DNA of 64,000 bases from Pseudofabraea citricarpa (GCA_029641185.1 JAPWGK010000017.1:744001-808000), one strand, 5' to 3'; counted from the first letter of the stretch, positions 36,254 to 48,708 are shown. Notes: generated from the sequence alone by a model not told the origin. Program-made: numbers and translations.

Positions 36254-38406
36254 TTAATCTGATCCAGCTTGAAATCTCATCTTCAAGACCCAGCTTCCCT
36301 CGAATTCAACTCCACGCCTGACCTTAGTACCGGCCTTCTTCCATACTGCAACTCCTAATCCGATATCCGCCACGAAGAGTTGCCATTCCTTCCCCTTTCC
36401 AAGAATGTCTTCGTTGGTGACACCTTCACCCAGAGCCATGGCCTCGAGCAAACCTTTCTTTGGTGCACCCATTGCAACAATGTATTTCGAGTGGATGTGA
36501 AGTTGTCTTCCATCAATGATACTAACCTTTCCCGAGGTTGGATCAATGCCAGTGGGGATGTCAATTGCCAGCACCGAAGCCGAGCTTCGATTTGCCCACT
36601 CAATAAGTTCGTAAGCAGTAGCCTGGTCACCAGTCCGTAATTCTTCAAAAGGCATGGTAAGCCCAAGGAGGCCATCAATGATAAGATCTACAGGCAAAGG
36701 TAACGTCTTGACAAGTTCCAGGAGCTCATTTTTGGTGACGAGCTTCCCACCGAACCCGCGGAAAACCCTCAATTGACGACGTAAGCCAACTAGTAACTCG
36801 GATTCTCGTTCAAGACCAAGTATACAGATGATAACATTGAGTCCATGGTTTCGAAGGTGTCGACCTGCTGCAACTGCTCGAAGACCACTTTTGTTGTTGC
36901 CTGCTAAGACAACCACAGTTGGAGTAGTGCTGCTCTTCTGTACCAGGCCACGTCCACCTGGATGTAAAGCTGATAAAGCGACCTCGGCAACACCGCGTCC
37001 AGCGTTTTCGGTCATCATATCTTCTGACAAGCCGAGTTCGTTATCAGCGATGTTCTCCAAATTTAACATTTGAAGAGCAGAAATCGGTTCGCATTTGCGG
37101 TCGGATGGTACTAGGAAGAAGCTTGGCTTTGATGCGTGAGTGGTAAGCTAGAAACATGTTAGTAACATTAATAAGGATAAATTAATATATATTAGACTTA
37201 CTGCTACCGGACGGGACGAGTTCAAGCCACCTTTGGCAGAGCTGCCTTTCCGGGAAACGGGTTTCCTGTTGGTAGCCAACCTACTCTCCGCCCTGCGCGA
37301 TTGACGTCCGCTACCTGTATCGCGTTGAATAGCATCTTCTTCGGTCTCATCCTCACTCTCCCACGATTCTTTCTTAACAGCCCCATTGGGAGTGTCTAAA
37401 ACATTCTCGGTGTGATGAAGATTCTTTCCGCGGGAAGTCCCAGGCTTGAATTTAGGCAATCTGTTGTGGCTGACCAGTCGATCTTCCTCTGCAATTCCAT
37501 CCTCTGCTTGAAGCTGATCAAAGACTGTCCGCTTGTCGAATTTTGCTAGGCTGCCTGCAAAGTCAAAATCGCCCATATCCTGCACATCTGTTGCATCTTC
37601 TGTTGCCCAACCATTCTCTTCATTTCTGCCCATCGACTTCCCTTTCTGCCTCTTCAAAGTCGAGAAAGGCTGGAATGAGGGATTGGGTTCCAGCAGTGGT
37701 GTCTGCCTCCATCCTTTCGATTTTGTGGTCTCCTTGGCTGGTGTTGTCTCCAGATCTTGATTTGCGGGATCATTCTTACGAGTCTGTTTCTTCCTTTGTG
37801 TGCGACCCTTCTTTGGTTTCCCTGTCCCCAACATAGGCTCGAGGCCGCTGGGTACTTCGGACTGCAGATTCGCATCTGTTTCGTTCTGTAGTTTTGATCT
37901 GGCCATCATTTTTGGCAGGTCGTCTGCAGCGGGTTCCCTAGCCGCTGCCTCGACTGCGGCTGCAGCAATTCGAATCGATGCATTTCTGGAGGCGGTCCTC
38001 GACACCGAGGGTTCGCGAACACTCGACCTGCTAATTGATTGAGGTCTTCGGCCCATACTCAGAATAGCCGGGTCCTCAAATTGTTGCTTCTTCGCTGGTA
38101 TAGCTGCAGGCGCAGGAGGGGGAGGAGGAGTTGCGGCAACAGGCATCTCCCCAGCTTCGGCCAGTTCAACAATCTCCGCAGCGTTTATTGTCCATTCGGG
38201 CAGGTAGGCTCCATTCTTTGGGTTTGTCACTTGAGCTCTGTTAGCTCTTTGATAACTTTCCAAGAGACTCGAGAAGGGATTATATTACCATGCCGCAAAG
38301 TCAAGCTCTTTCCAGGCTCAACACTGCTCACAGTCCCACGCAATTGAGCTCCGACTGGATCACTCAACGTCACCAACATGGTGAGCCCTATGAATTGTGT
38401 CGCCAT
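36254..38406 (-). CDS. EDC3: Edc3, enhancer of mRNA decapping
   Basis: Minus-strand exons 38289-38406, 37202-38244 and 36254-37147; 684 residues. P-body scaffold that activates the Dcp1/Dcp2 decapping enzyme. Residues 1-about 65 form the divergent LSm domain (MATQFIGLTMLVTLSDPVG, LRGTVSSVEPGKSLTL, LPEWTINAAEIVELAEAG). The disordered middle has RxxS motifs and basic runs. The FDF motif is at about 260 (GDFDFAGSLAKFDKRTVFDQL minus its first residue). A YjeF_N Rossmann domain fills about 390-684 (LSEDMMTENAGRGVAEVAL, VVVLAGNNKSGLRAVAAGRH, LAIDIPTGIDPTSGKV), the dimerisation module. The first intron has two in-frame acceptors nine bases apart (exon start at 38244 or 38235). Confidence 0.93.
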
Positions 38407-39030
38407 GCCGGAAGCCGTATCGAGGCGCCCACTGATCTGCAGAGAAACGGTCTACTCTCCTGTAACAGATTGAGGTGAATACTGTGTATTGTCGCGGAAC
38501 CGGGCTGTAGTGATGTAAGGTGGTGTTTGAGAAGAGCTTTGAGGTGTAAAGGCTTTCCTGATCGGCTTTCCGATCTCAACGTTGTTTCAGATCGAATATC
38601 GAGGGAAAAGCGAGAATGCTGTGGTGGTACACAGAAAATAAGGAAGTCGCGTGTAAGAGCTTGGCAAAACCAGCAGAAGTATATTTTTTGAGGTGCGTGT
38701 TGATTTCGTGCCGTAGCGTGATGGCTTCTTATCGATAGAGGCGACAGCGATTATGCTAGGATACAGCCATGAATTGACAACACTTGCAAGGTCACCTTTA
38801 TTTAGCAACCATAGATGTTACAATAACATAATTGGGGATTTTTAGCAGTTTTAATTAAACTATTCCCTGATCTACAATGCAAGCCGATCAATGCATTGAG
38901 CGTTGCCGTTGAACCAGTCTTCAACTATGCTTTCTACCCACATCTAGCCAACCAATGTGCCCAGCAACGCCAAACCCGAAGCCACCTGTACTCCGACAAT
39001 GCAAACAATGAGAAATCAAACATCATTCTA
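38407..39030. other. Intergenic: EDC3 promoter and PIF1 3' flank
   Basis: Short frames only. No site or gene I can support. Confidence 0.55.
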
Positions 39031-41917
39031 TCAGCCATACGCAGCCATAGCTTCTAGCTCGTCGTCGTCTATCTCAAAAGCTTTGCGCTTTGAGCCAGTT
39101 ATGCTAATAGGATGCCTATCCTTTGTGTCTTGTGCCGTTTTCTTAAGGGGTTGTGCCACTGCAACCTTCGGATGCTCGAGCGCCTTGTTTATACTATACA
39201 AGCTGTTATAGAACTGAGCAACTCGTGGATGGGCCATAACCTTTGATTTATCGAAATTCTTGACTTCCAGACCTGCTTGGTTTGTCGCTCTACTGAGCGC
39301 GACATATGCCTGTCCTTTTTCAAAGATTTTTTTCAAATCAATCTTTACTCTTTCAAGTGTTTGACCTTGAGCTTTGTGTATCGACAAAGCCCAGGCAAGG
39401 ATGAGAGGTAGCTGAGACCTCGATGCCACGACTTCACCGTTAGGCAATTCAACCTTCCATTCTTCTGGTTGAACGAGAAGGCTTCGCTTGGTTCCGTCGG
39501 CTATGGAAAATTGTACAAGTGGCATAAGCTCGCTAGTATCGCCCTTCACAGATCGAATTTTCTGGCGTGCTTGATACGCGTCTTCGTCTAGTTCTTCATC
39601 CGGGATGGTATCGTCTAGAGCGCTCTCGTGGTTGTTGTAAATTTCAAAAGTCTTGGTGCTCATGAAAGCAACTACTTTGCCCAAAGACCCATTCACCAAC
39701 GTTTCGTCTATATTCTTGATCAGCATGACTTGAGCTCCTTTCTTGAGCTCCATGAATTTAGGAGCCATCATATTAGAAAGCAGTTTATCTCGCTGGTGCG
39801 CTTCCATAGTCCCGGTATCCTTTGCTGGGTAAAGATGGGCTTTCCCGTGTAATGCTCGCATTCGAAAAGAGTTTGAATTTTCAACTTCATTTCTGGTAGG
39901 AAAGCTTTACGTGCATTAATAATATAACAAGAGCGAGAGAGGGGACAGGAGGGCCTACAGTTCAGTGGCATCTAAAGAATCTTCAAATGTAATCGGTCGA
40001 CTGAGCTTCTTGAAAGTATCTATAGTTGTTGGTGAGATTTTACCAAGTCGCATCTCATTGAGCATATTCGCGAAAACTATATTCTATCAGTGGAGTTTCT
40101 TTAGACCACAAGATTTACTAACCTGGGTCTTTCTGACGGAAAACTTCAGTTAGTCCAATCGTATGATGAATTGCAGTTCCCCACGTAGCCGCGTCAAATG
40201 CAAATTTCACACCCCTATCCTTTTTATCAAAGTCTGGTACAGGAGGTAACTGGAAGAAGTCGCCCGTTATTACTAGTTGGATACCTCCGAAAGGCCGCCC
40301 ATTGTTGCGCAAAGCCCTAGCGATGCCTTCAAGCTTGTCGAACAAATCTCCATCGACCATGGATATCTCATCTACAATGAGAATTTTTGTCCGTAACCAT
40401 CGGTTCTTGGCTTTCGGGTTTCGCTTGATTTTCTTAACCAGGGTTGGCACGTCTTCTTTTCCTAAACCTATACCTCCATAACTATGTAAGGTTACACCTC
40501 CAATATTACAGGCTGCAAGACCAGTAGATGCTGTGACGGCTACGCGATCAGGTTCGCGCATATACTTCTTCCGTAGCTTATCAATGATTGCCCGCATCAA
40601 TACAGACTTTCCGGTTCCGGCGGAACCTGTGAAGAAAACACTTTTCCCTCCGTTCAGTACTAATTCAAGAACGCGTGATTGCTCAGTACTGAGTTGTATC
40701 GGCGCAGCCTTCTGAGTACTAGATGACTTCATAGCTTCGGATGCAAGGTCTTGATCTCTTTTGGCCTTAACGTGTTCCTCCCTATAGACTTTTCGTTGAT
40801 CCTTGAAACCACTAGCTGTAAGGTCCCAAATTCGTTGATTCTCCCTTGGTGCAGGAGTTGAGTCCTCTCTTTTAAGATTGCTTTCCCCTCGTCTATCAGC
40901 AGTTTCTAGCCGAGGGCCATTTTCCATCTTCACAGCATTGTTCTCATCCTCCACTACTTCTTCCTTTTTAACCCTTTTAGATCGCTCTTGTTCCGCTTCG
41001 TCCTCATCGCCCATCCACGGCAACTTTCTTCGTTTTCCTGCCTTAGGGGCTGTGTCCTGTGTGAGGTCTATGACAGACTCGCGACTTGAAGCCTCACGCT
41101 CTCGTCTAGCAATCGCCCCAGGTGGTGTTCTGTGATGTGATGGAGACGATGGAGACCACGTCTGGGCACTGCTCGGAGGACAAGCTTGGCTTTTATGCTG
41201 AGGGGTCTTGAATATACCACTATTCACTGTTTTCGTCGCAGGCGGATTGTAGGCATACCTAGATATATTGGGTATCGGCGCGGCTTTTGCAGGGACTTGT
41301 ACCGGCTTTGGTGGTGGCAACTCATAGTCCATATCCAGATCTATATCGTCGTCGTCGTCAAAATCGTTTTCGTCGAAGACAACCGCATTCTGAGGTATTG
41401 CAGAACTCATCACCCCAACGTTTGTGTCTGCCACCGAGAAAACCGTATCTGGGCTGTCTCTAAAAGAGTCTTCTCTACTGAATATGGATGCATGCCCGGT
41501 GGTCGAGGGCGTGCTCGAGTCGTATCTTTTCTTGATAGGCGGCCGGTAGTTGGTAGACTTTCCGTGCAGGATGCTCGAGGGATTCTCGCGATTGAGGACG
41601 CCTGTGAAAGCAGCTATCGACTGCGACGAGCGGGCCTTCTTGAACTGTTCGTCAATTTTGCCATTCGCCGCTGGACTACTCGAAGGAAACAATGTCTTTG
41701 CGAGATTATTCTGCGATGATTTCTCCTCCTTCACTACCCCCTGTTTTACCGCTCTTCCCAGCATGGCGTCGGCGATCGAAGCGTAAAGTCGTCGTGTATT
41801 CGAATTTCGTGCATCGAGGGGCGTTGAGGTTTCAAAGGTGCGCGCTCTCCAGCTACCAGTTAACAATCCTCGAACAACTGGATGGGATGCCGAGAAGCGA
41901 AAGAGGCCAGCCGGCAT
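39031..41917 (-). CDS. PIF1: PIF1-family 5'-3' DNA helicase
   Basis: Minus-strand exons 40123-41917, 39959-40076 and 39031-39904; 928 residues. Superfamily 1B helicase for mitochondrial DNA maintenance, telomere control and G-quadruplex unwinding. Walker A is [13 protein letters not shown] at about 430. Then come [19 protein letters not shown], Walker [33 protein letters not shown] and VFRQKDP. The last exon has the 2B region and the PIF1 end motifs [18 protein letters not shown] and [16 protein letters not shown]. Residues 1-50 are Arg/Ser-rich without acidic residues at the start, like a mitochondrial presequence; the next Met (position 51, MLGRAVKQG) could give a nuclear form, as in yeast Pif1. 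The middle 250 residues are disordered. Confidence 0.94.
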
Positions 41918-42307
41918 ACAATCGGTGAATGGGAGCTGGGAGGAAGACGTCCAGTCCCTTCCGAATTTGAAGTTGCGGTTGCTGTGGGCTGTTTATGAGT
42001 ATTTTTTTGGTCGTACACGTCGTGACGCGACTTCTGCCTGTGGCCGACCCTAGGTACGCGTTTAGTGAATTTGCTTGGCATGTGATTGGTTCGACTGTCC
42101 GGGGAAGAAGAAGTTAAACGATTGACCCGAAAAGTCTCCAGAACACTAGCTGCTCAGAAACAATAGAAATCACAACCAGATGCAACAAGAAGAAAAGGTG
42201 CGCTTTAAAATCCATGCTTATTGATACACTAGAACCAAATAGTCCAAATACTCATCGCTGCAAACGCAAATACCCTCAGTTTATTGCCCGTAGAAAATCC
42301 ATCGCCA
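41918..42307. other. Intergenic: PIF1 promoter
   Basis: 390 bases; no supported gene. Start region of PIF1 is moderately G/C-rich and grades into AT-rich DNA. Confidence 0.55.
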
Positions 42308-42526
42308 TTATCTACTCCAGCTTCGAGGCCAGACGAGTTCACTCTTTAATCCACTGCGATTCCCAAAGACATGACTCAGAAGTCCCATATTTGATGATCC
42401 ACGATTGTGAGAAGCTCCCTGAGTAGTACCAGAATAGCTGTTACCTGAGCGATTGCTATTTCCTTGTGTTCCACGGCGGGCCTGGCTGCTGAGGACCAAT
42501 GCTAGGGCATTTGGATCTCTATCCAT
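42308..42526 (-). CDS. Probable small protein, 72 residues
   Basis: Begins MDRDPNALALVLSSQARRG, then a Gly/Ser/Asn-rich middle (NSNRSGNSYSGTTQGASHN) and HVFGNRSGLKSE near the end. No family recognised. Support comes from its upstream DNA: a TATATAAA box, a C/T-rich run, then a CA/A-rich leader of the kind seen in strongly expressed fungal genes. No signal peptide or membrane helix. Coding sense is not proven and an intron near the 3' end is possible. Confidence 0.5.
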   Translation of the reverse strand: MDRDPNALALVLSSQARRGTQGNSNRSGNSYSGTTQGASHNRGSSNMGLLSHVFGNRSGLKSELVWPRSWSR

Positions 42527-43563
42527 ATTGACAGTTCCCGAGTTTCTTTTGTGTCTCTGCTTTATGTCAAGAAAATATTTGGTTTGGGCTGGATTGCTTT
42601 TGTAACTGTTGTATTCGACTGTTTGCTCAGTTTTGTGTGTTGTGTGGAAAGAAAGAAGATGGAGAAGGGTTTGAGAAAGCCTGTTTATATAGACCTCCCT
42701 ATGGAGTTATTGTAGACAGGATGGCACATTCAGATATGCCATGAATACTTTCATTGACTTGACACAGTAGTCACAGATACAATAATAATACATAAAGGCC
42801 GTGAACATTCCGCATGTCTCATATAACGGTCGCACGAACGCAAGCATGAATAACACAGGTACCATGTGAATCCTTTCATACTATCCTCTCCATTAGATTC
42901 TCCTACATACAAACTCGATGTCAATCTATCCTATCTCCTCTTGCTTCCTTGCCTCGACCGAACTGTGAATCCGTCATCATGAAAAACTCAACATTGGGGG
43001 AATATTAAAAGAAGATTTGCCTCGCCCTCGCCCTCAACCGACTCCCAAAGCAAAAAGGTATGAGAGACATTAAGGTTAATACGAGCAAAGGCGCACGCAC
43101 ACACGCAGTACACAAACACCAACGTATATGAATTTGGGGTAGTCGCTTATAAGTAGATTCGTGGACACATGATTGGAGAGATGAGAATAAGGCGAACGAG
43201 ACACAATCAAAGAAGAAATATGTCGAAGAAGGAGATATCCAAAATCAACGACGAGAAGAGCTAAAGGAAATAATGAACAACTTTTTGTCGACAAATCATC
43301 GCAACCCCTTTCCAACGCTAGGGAACATGAAAAGCTACGAAGCAGGAGGGAAAAGAAGACTATCTGAGATGGAAAACCCTATGCAACTTCATGCCGGAAT
43401 GACCTAGCCGGATTCAAAGGGCCAGACAATAGCAGATGCTAAAAAGAAAAATTAGGCCACCGAACTCAAAATCCCACATTTCCACCTTTGAGCTGCCGTG
43501 ATTTGTAAATGTGACAAATTGCAGAACTCCGAAAGCAACCTCAAGCATGTAAAACAAGCTGAT
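42527..43563. other. Promoter of the small gene and PUB1 3' flank
   Basis: Near end holds the TATA box and leader of the small gene. The rest is AT-rich; about 43000-43560 may be PUB1 3' UTR. No further gene. Confidence 0.5.
42684..42691 (-). promoter_or_regulatory. TATA box (TATATAAA)
   Basis: On the minus strand about 158 bases before the ATG of the small gene, followed by a CTTCTCCATC-type pyrimidine run where transcription would begin. Confidence 0.5.
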
Positions 43564-45319
43564 TTAACCTTGGTAGGCACCAAAGCCATTTCCAAAGCTC
43601 TGTTGTGCTGCAGGAGCACTCCACTGTGCGTTTGGAGTTTGCTGAGCTCCACGGCCGTAACCTCCAGCACTGGCAGGTCCACCATATCCCATTTGCTGGT
43701 TTGGATACTGTCCTGGAGATTGTGCGGGCGGGCCACCATACCCTTGCTGTCCATATTGGCCTGGAGACTGTTGATTGGTCATCGGCCCAGCTGATTGAGG
43801 TCCCTGTTGCTGAGGCATTCCACCGTATTGAGGGAAATAAGCAGAAGGGGTTCCTGGATAACCAGGGTTCGGTCCAGCCTGGGGACTGTAGCCTTGTTGA
43901 CCAGTGAAACCAGCGCTGTTCTCTCCAGGAGCCTTGTCTTTGCCCCACTGTGAAAGTTAGCATTTAGAAGATTGCAAAATGAGGTGATACGTACACTGCA
44001 CTTCAATGGGCGACCGTTGACATTGTAACCACTTAATTGGCAGATGGCCATGGCAGCGTTCTCATGAGTATCCATCTTGACGAAAGCGAATCCACGATCG
44101 GCTTGGAATCGGGTTTCTACAACATAACCAAAATTTTGGAACAACGGAATGAGGTCGTTCTGGGTGGTATATGGGGTGAGATTTCCGACGTAGCACGTAG
44201 TTTGCCATGCAGGGGTCTGCTGGACAATCATATCGTAGCTCTGAACGCCGTGGGTTGGGAAATGGTGATGACCGAAGGGAGTTGTCGGTGTCATACCCAT
44301 GGCCGTCATTGCTTGTTGCTGTGAGATAGATGGCTGTCCTTTCTGGTTGGCCCAGTTGCAGCGAATGGCACGAGATCCAAGCCATTCACCATCCATGGAG
44401 CTCAACGCCTTCTCTGCATCTTGGCGTTCGCGGAACGCAACGAAGCCATAGCCTCGGGAGCGTCCAGTCTTCATATCCCACATGACGCGGGCTTCAGATA
44501 CGGAACCAAAAGCAGAGAACGCTTGGAGAAGAACTTCGTCGTTGACCTCATTAGACAGATCGCCTACGAAGATGTGGAAGTGGTTCGAAGTATCTTCCTT
44601 GTTAGAGGTGTTGGATTGGTACGCCCAGTTGACGCGGATTTCCTATCAGCTGTCAGTAATTATTGGAGAGTAATGAAACCCGCCAGTACATACAGCTTGA
44701 TGGACACGTCTTCCGTTCAAGGTTTGCATGGCACGTTCAGCCGCACCGGGATCATCATATTCGACAAATCCATAATTGAATCCCTTCGACTGAAACTAGG
44801 ACTGCGATTAGCATATGAACTCGAAAACGCTGGAAGCAAGAGAGGCTGGAGATTATAAATCCTTCCTAGGGAGAATTTGACGCAGCTTGCAAGAATTCTC
44901 AAGGATTTGACACAGGTAAAGTTGATACTGACAGCACCTACATTCTTGTCAGGAATGATTTTGACGTTTTGGACATGACCGGTGGTCTCGAAGATTTGAC
45001 GGAGCACATCTTCCGTGACTCTGGGATCAAGGCCCCCAACGTACAATGCGCGCTTGTTGGGTTCTGGAGCTGCACGTCGCACGTAACCGCCTTCGCTATT
45101 TGGTGACATAACCCCACCATTCTCGCCCATCGGTGATGTGATGGCAGTTGGGATCGGATTCGTGTTCTGCGGAATGATAACCGGAGGTAGGGGGGGAGGG
45201 GGCATGTGAGAAGGATTGCCTTGTCCGTTATGACCATTCTCGTAGCCCGGTGCGCCAGCAGAAGCCTGCGGAGGTGGAGGGAGCTGCGCGCCAGATGGAG
45301 GAGGGCCGTTGTCAGACAT
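43564..45319 (-). CDS. PUB1: Pub1/TIA-1-like RNA-binding protein, three RRMs
   Basis: Minus-strand exons 44942-45319, 44694-44789, 43995-44642 and 43564-43947; 501 residues. Binds U-rich mRNA, controls stability and joins stress granules. The N-terminus is Pro/Gly-rich. RRM1 (about 88-165) has RALYVGGLDPRV and, after a 152-nt intron, KGFNYGFVEY. RRM2 (about 178-255) has FHIFVGDLSNEV and RSRGYGFVAF. RRM3 (about 300-375) has TTCYVGNLTPYT and RGFAFVKM. The C-terminus is Gln/Gly/Pro-rich and prion-like (QQSPGQYGQQGYGG), ending NGFGAYQG. Introns fall inside RRM1, between RRM1 strands and RRM2, and at the end of RRM3. Phases all match. Confidence 0.94.
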
Positions 45320-47092
45320 GATGTTTTTGGGACAAAGATCGACCAGGGTTGATGTTTGCGCGGGAAGACTTGCTGATTACGAGCTCTGAGCTTGAGATCA
45401 AGTCAACGGAGCTGCTGGAAATTCGCGATGGAAATTGGAGAGGGTACAGAGGATAGAGATCCAAAGTCTGAGATGGTGCGCGTGATTGTAGCGGTCCTGT
45501 GCAACTCGAACGATAAGAAGCGCGCCTTAATACTCGAAATTTGATATGACTTGCGAAATTGCGGGACAGGTAGATTTAAACAAGCGGATAAACAACACTT
45601 GTCGGAAGACGAGGGCGCCTGGTCGAGGGGAGACGACGGCGGACGGATGAGAGAAGACTGATGATGATAGAGTACGGTGTGTGGGGGGAAAGACGCCGGC
45701 TTGTCTGCGATTGTGAGGCCTCGGAGAGGAGAGGAGAGGAAAGAAGACGACGACGACGATGACAAAGACGATGGGAATGGAAGAAGAGAACCACGAAAAT
45801 GACGAGAGGAAGAGAGAGGGAGAGAAACCGCTCCAGATTCCAAACGCCTATCGATGATGGAAAAGAAGGCTGCGATGGGGGGTGTGGGGTGGGGAGAGAA
45901 GAAGAAAGGAAGGTTAGAAGTGGTAAGAGGAGCTGCTTGAAGATACAGAAGATTAGCGACATTTAGCGCGGAACTCTCGCGAAAGTGATTCGATATGGGA
46001 AAGGGGGCATATTAATTGGAGCGCGGAGGCCGGCGAGTAAATGCGAGGGTGCATTGCATTGCAGCTTGTAATGGGGGGAGGGGGGAAGGGATTGCATTGC
46101 ATTTGAGAGAGATCACACATGGGCAGAGAAAGAGAGAGATAGAGAAATAGAGAAATAGATAGATAGATGCATACCTACCTTAGCTACAGTAGCTACATAC
46201 ATAGCTTTTCTAGGCCTCCCTAGCTACGCTATCAATGTCCGTGGGAGGGAAGAGAAGCCGTGCTCAGGAACTCAAAAGACTGACAGGTATAACTGTCTGC
46301 ATATTATACTGACTTACTACTGAGTTAGCTTCACTGAGCCCGTCCCCGTCCCCGTCCCCGTCCCCCTCTTCCCAGGGAACCTTTCACGCGTGGCATTGAC
46401 ATTAGGCTCGTCCGAATAGCTGGCGCTGTCACTGTTCCGGAAACTGAATGCACTCGCTCGCATCATGCGCAACGCAGCACAACAGCTTCCTTCGCCTGCC
46501 CCTCTTATTCTTATTCTCTCCCACGCTTTCTTTCTTCTCACATATACACATACACACATGCTTCTCAACTGCTGTGTCCATCTCGCTGTGGCTTGGTTCT
46601 ATATTATTACCGCATTCCGGTTGCCTCCTGTACATCCTCCTTCTCCTCCTCTCAACCTCGTCATGTCCCCTCCGACCGAGTCGCCAAACCATCCGCACCC
46701 CTCGGCGAACCCCTCGGAGATTTACTGGCCACCAGGACCTCTCGACGTAACGTCCGTCTGAAGTTTTTGATCTTCGCGCAGGGCAGTTTCAGGGGATCTT
46801 GGGATCTTGGCAGGTGCATGACGCTCTAATTTAGCGGCCGCAATTTTAGAGTTTCGTGGGGTGAACTCTGAGTGACGGCGGCGACCTCTGACCGTTTGCA
46901 CATCACACACCACACACACACACACTGGCACGACACATTCCTTCAGCCTCATCAGGGAAGCTACCACGGATGCAATAGCCGAACCTCCAGCCCTGTCAGC
47001 ATTACCTACCATCCGCATCATCCTTATCTTCCGTCTTGACATCCACTCCAGCCATTCTCCGCCGTAGCTATATCCTGCCAGCGAACAAGAAC
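45320..47092. other. Divergent intergenic region with long purine-rich tract
   Basis: 1.8 kb between PUB1 and the acidic protein gene. From about 45570 to 46160 the plus strand is strongly purine-rich, so the PUB1 leader strand is C/T-rich. Also holds (GATA)-like units near 46145 and a hexamer repeat near 46338. Frames here are low-complexity and unsupported. Confidence 0.55.
46338..46366. repeat. (CCCGTC)n hexamer repeat
   Basis: About four tandem copies of CCCGTC in the promoter region between PUB1 and the next gene. Confidence 0.88.
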
Positions 47093-48328
47093 ATGTCGCA
47101 GCCACCTCGAACAAAGCGCCCTCTGGACGTCCTCCAGAGCATGATCAACTGCATAGTAGGTCGGGACCTCAATACTCTATTCGATACACCTGCTGACGAA
47201 TCTCTAGCTCATTGAGACCGGAAGAGCTCTCCGACCCATAGACAAAGATGGTGGTAAAATCATGGCGCCTGCCAACTCGAGACTCCGCTCGACAATCCCC
47301 AGCGCCATTGAGAACTTCCACCAGGCACTGGATGAACTCGAGAATGACATCGTACGAGCTTGCAACCACACTCATGAGAGATCGTCGCTGATATGGGCAC
47401 ACAGGTTAGAGCAAAGGCAGTGCTAGGGCGGGATCTTGCAGAAGCACGAGCCCAACGAATGGCAGCAGAGAACCCTCCAGTCGAGATACCCGAGAAACCA
47501 ATGAAGACCGAACCAGAGACGGTACCCGGGAATCTCCCAGCTCCAGTCGCTGTCATGACTGCGTCCCAGCCAACACCAGAACCGGTTATCAAGGAAGAAA
47601 TTGTGAAGCCCAAGAGCCCAGAGCCTATACCGGTGGTGCCATCGCCCAAGGATGAACCGAAAGAAGCCATTGTCGTGGAAGAAGTCAAGGCACCACAGAT
47701 TCCATCTCCGCCAAATTCCTCCATGGATACCAATTCTAAGCCTAATCCCGCTGTGGGTCTGGGCATTGATACGTCAGCCACCTCTCAAGTCCCAGCACCT
47801 TCAACGGGAGGGATTCCAGATTCATCTATCGATTCGTTATTCGACGACCTCACCGAAGGTAATAACAATGAGAATGCAGATTTGAACTTCGGTGACATGG
47901 ACTTCTCCATGCATGATTCAAACACCGCCTCCCAGAACACTACGCAACCTCAAACCCAGACACAAGAATTCGACCTCTCTACCTTCGGAGACACAAACAT
48001 GAACGACGTCCACTTGGACTTTAACATGAGTGATATCCAACAATCAACGGAACCAAATGCGACGTCAAATTCTGGCAATGTTGCAGACAAACAGCCACAA
48101 AAGCAACCCGATAAACCGAATGATCTTGACGATCTTTTTGGCATGGATGCAAATGCTGGGGCAGGTGATAGCATGGATTTGGATATGTCCATGGATATTG
48201 GTGGGGGCGGCGGTGGTGACGAGTTTGACGATTTGTTCTTTGGAATGGGAGATGATACGAATATGGGTGGCGGTGGGGGTGGAGAGCTTGAACACGGGGA
48301 GTTTGACGATGCATTCTTCGGCCTGTGA
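47093..48328 (+). CDS. Acidic fungal protein, possibly Mediator subunit 2
   Basis: Exons 47093-47155, 47208-47351 and 47405-48328; 376 residues. The first 90 residues look folded and helical: KRPLDVLQSMINCI, LIETGRALRPIDKDGG, SAIENFHQALDELENDI, VRAKAVLGRDLAEARA. This layout (short N-terminal helical part, long disordered rest) reminds me of fungal Med2, but the match is weak memory. The middle is Pro/Glu/Lys-rich (PEPIPVVPSPKDEPKE). The C-terminal half is acidic with repeated Phe-Asp motifs: SLFDDL, LNFGDMDFSM, EFDDLFFGMGDD, EFDDAFFGL at the end, like activation domains. Transcription-related function is inference; the gene model itself is solid. Confidence 0.75.
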
Positions 48329-48661
48329 TAGGCCTCCTCACTACTTCATTTACATCAAATCTGAAGCAGTGATTTACACAGAATACCACGCATACAGAAA
48401 TATAGTTAATCCAGCTAATATAACACTTTTGCACACATCTGTGGTCACTATAGATTTTGTTCCAAGCAAACCTAGTTATCGATCGACTTAGACATAGTTA
48501 CTGAAGTGCTCGGGTCTTTCAAGACCAAGATTGGTTTCGTTGCCGTCACTTGGTTGTTTCGAGAACAACAGAGGAAAACGCAGAAGATAACCGAGTTCTT
48601 TATGAGGTTACTTCCTCATCTAAGGCACATAATCTTGTATAGTGAATAATTACATGCATGA

Positions 48662-48695
48662 AATCACTATCAAGTGATTCAGTCATTCTGAATGA
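48662..48695. promoter_or_regulatory. Two adjacent inverted repeats upstream of a TATA box
   Basis: AATCACT/AGTGATT (arms 48662-48668 and 48673-48679) and TCATTC/GAATGA (arms 48683-48688 and 48690-48695), both perfect. The second ends 13 bases before TATAAAA. They look like dimeric transcription-factor sites. Confidence 0.4.
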
Positions 48696-48708
48696 GTAAC
48701 TGAGCAGC

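Noticed and set aside
37543..37836. 97-codon plus-strand frame
   Set aside because: Antisense shadow of EDC3 exon 2.
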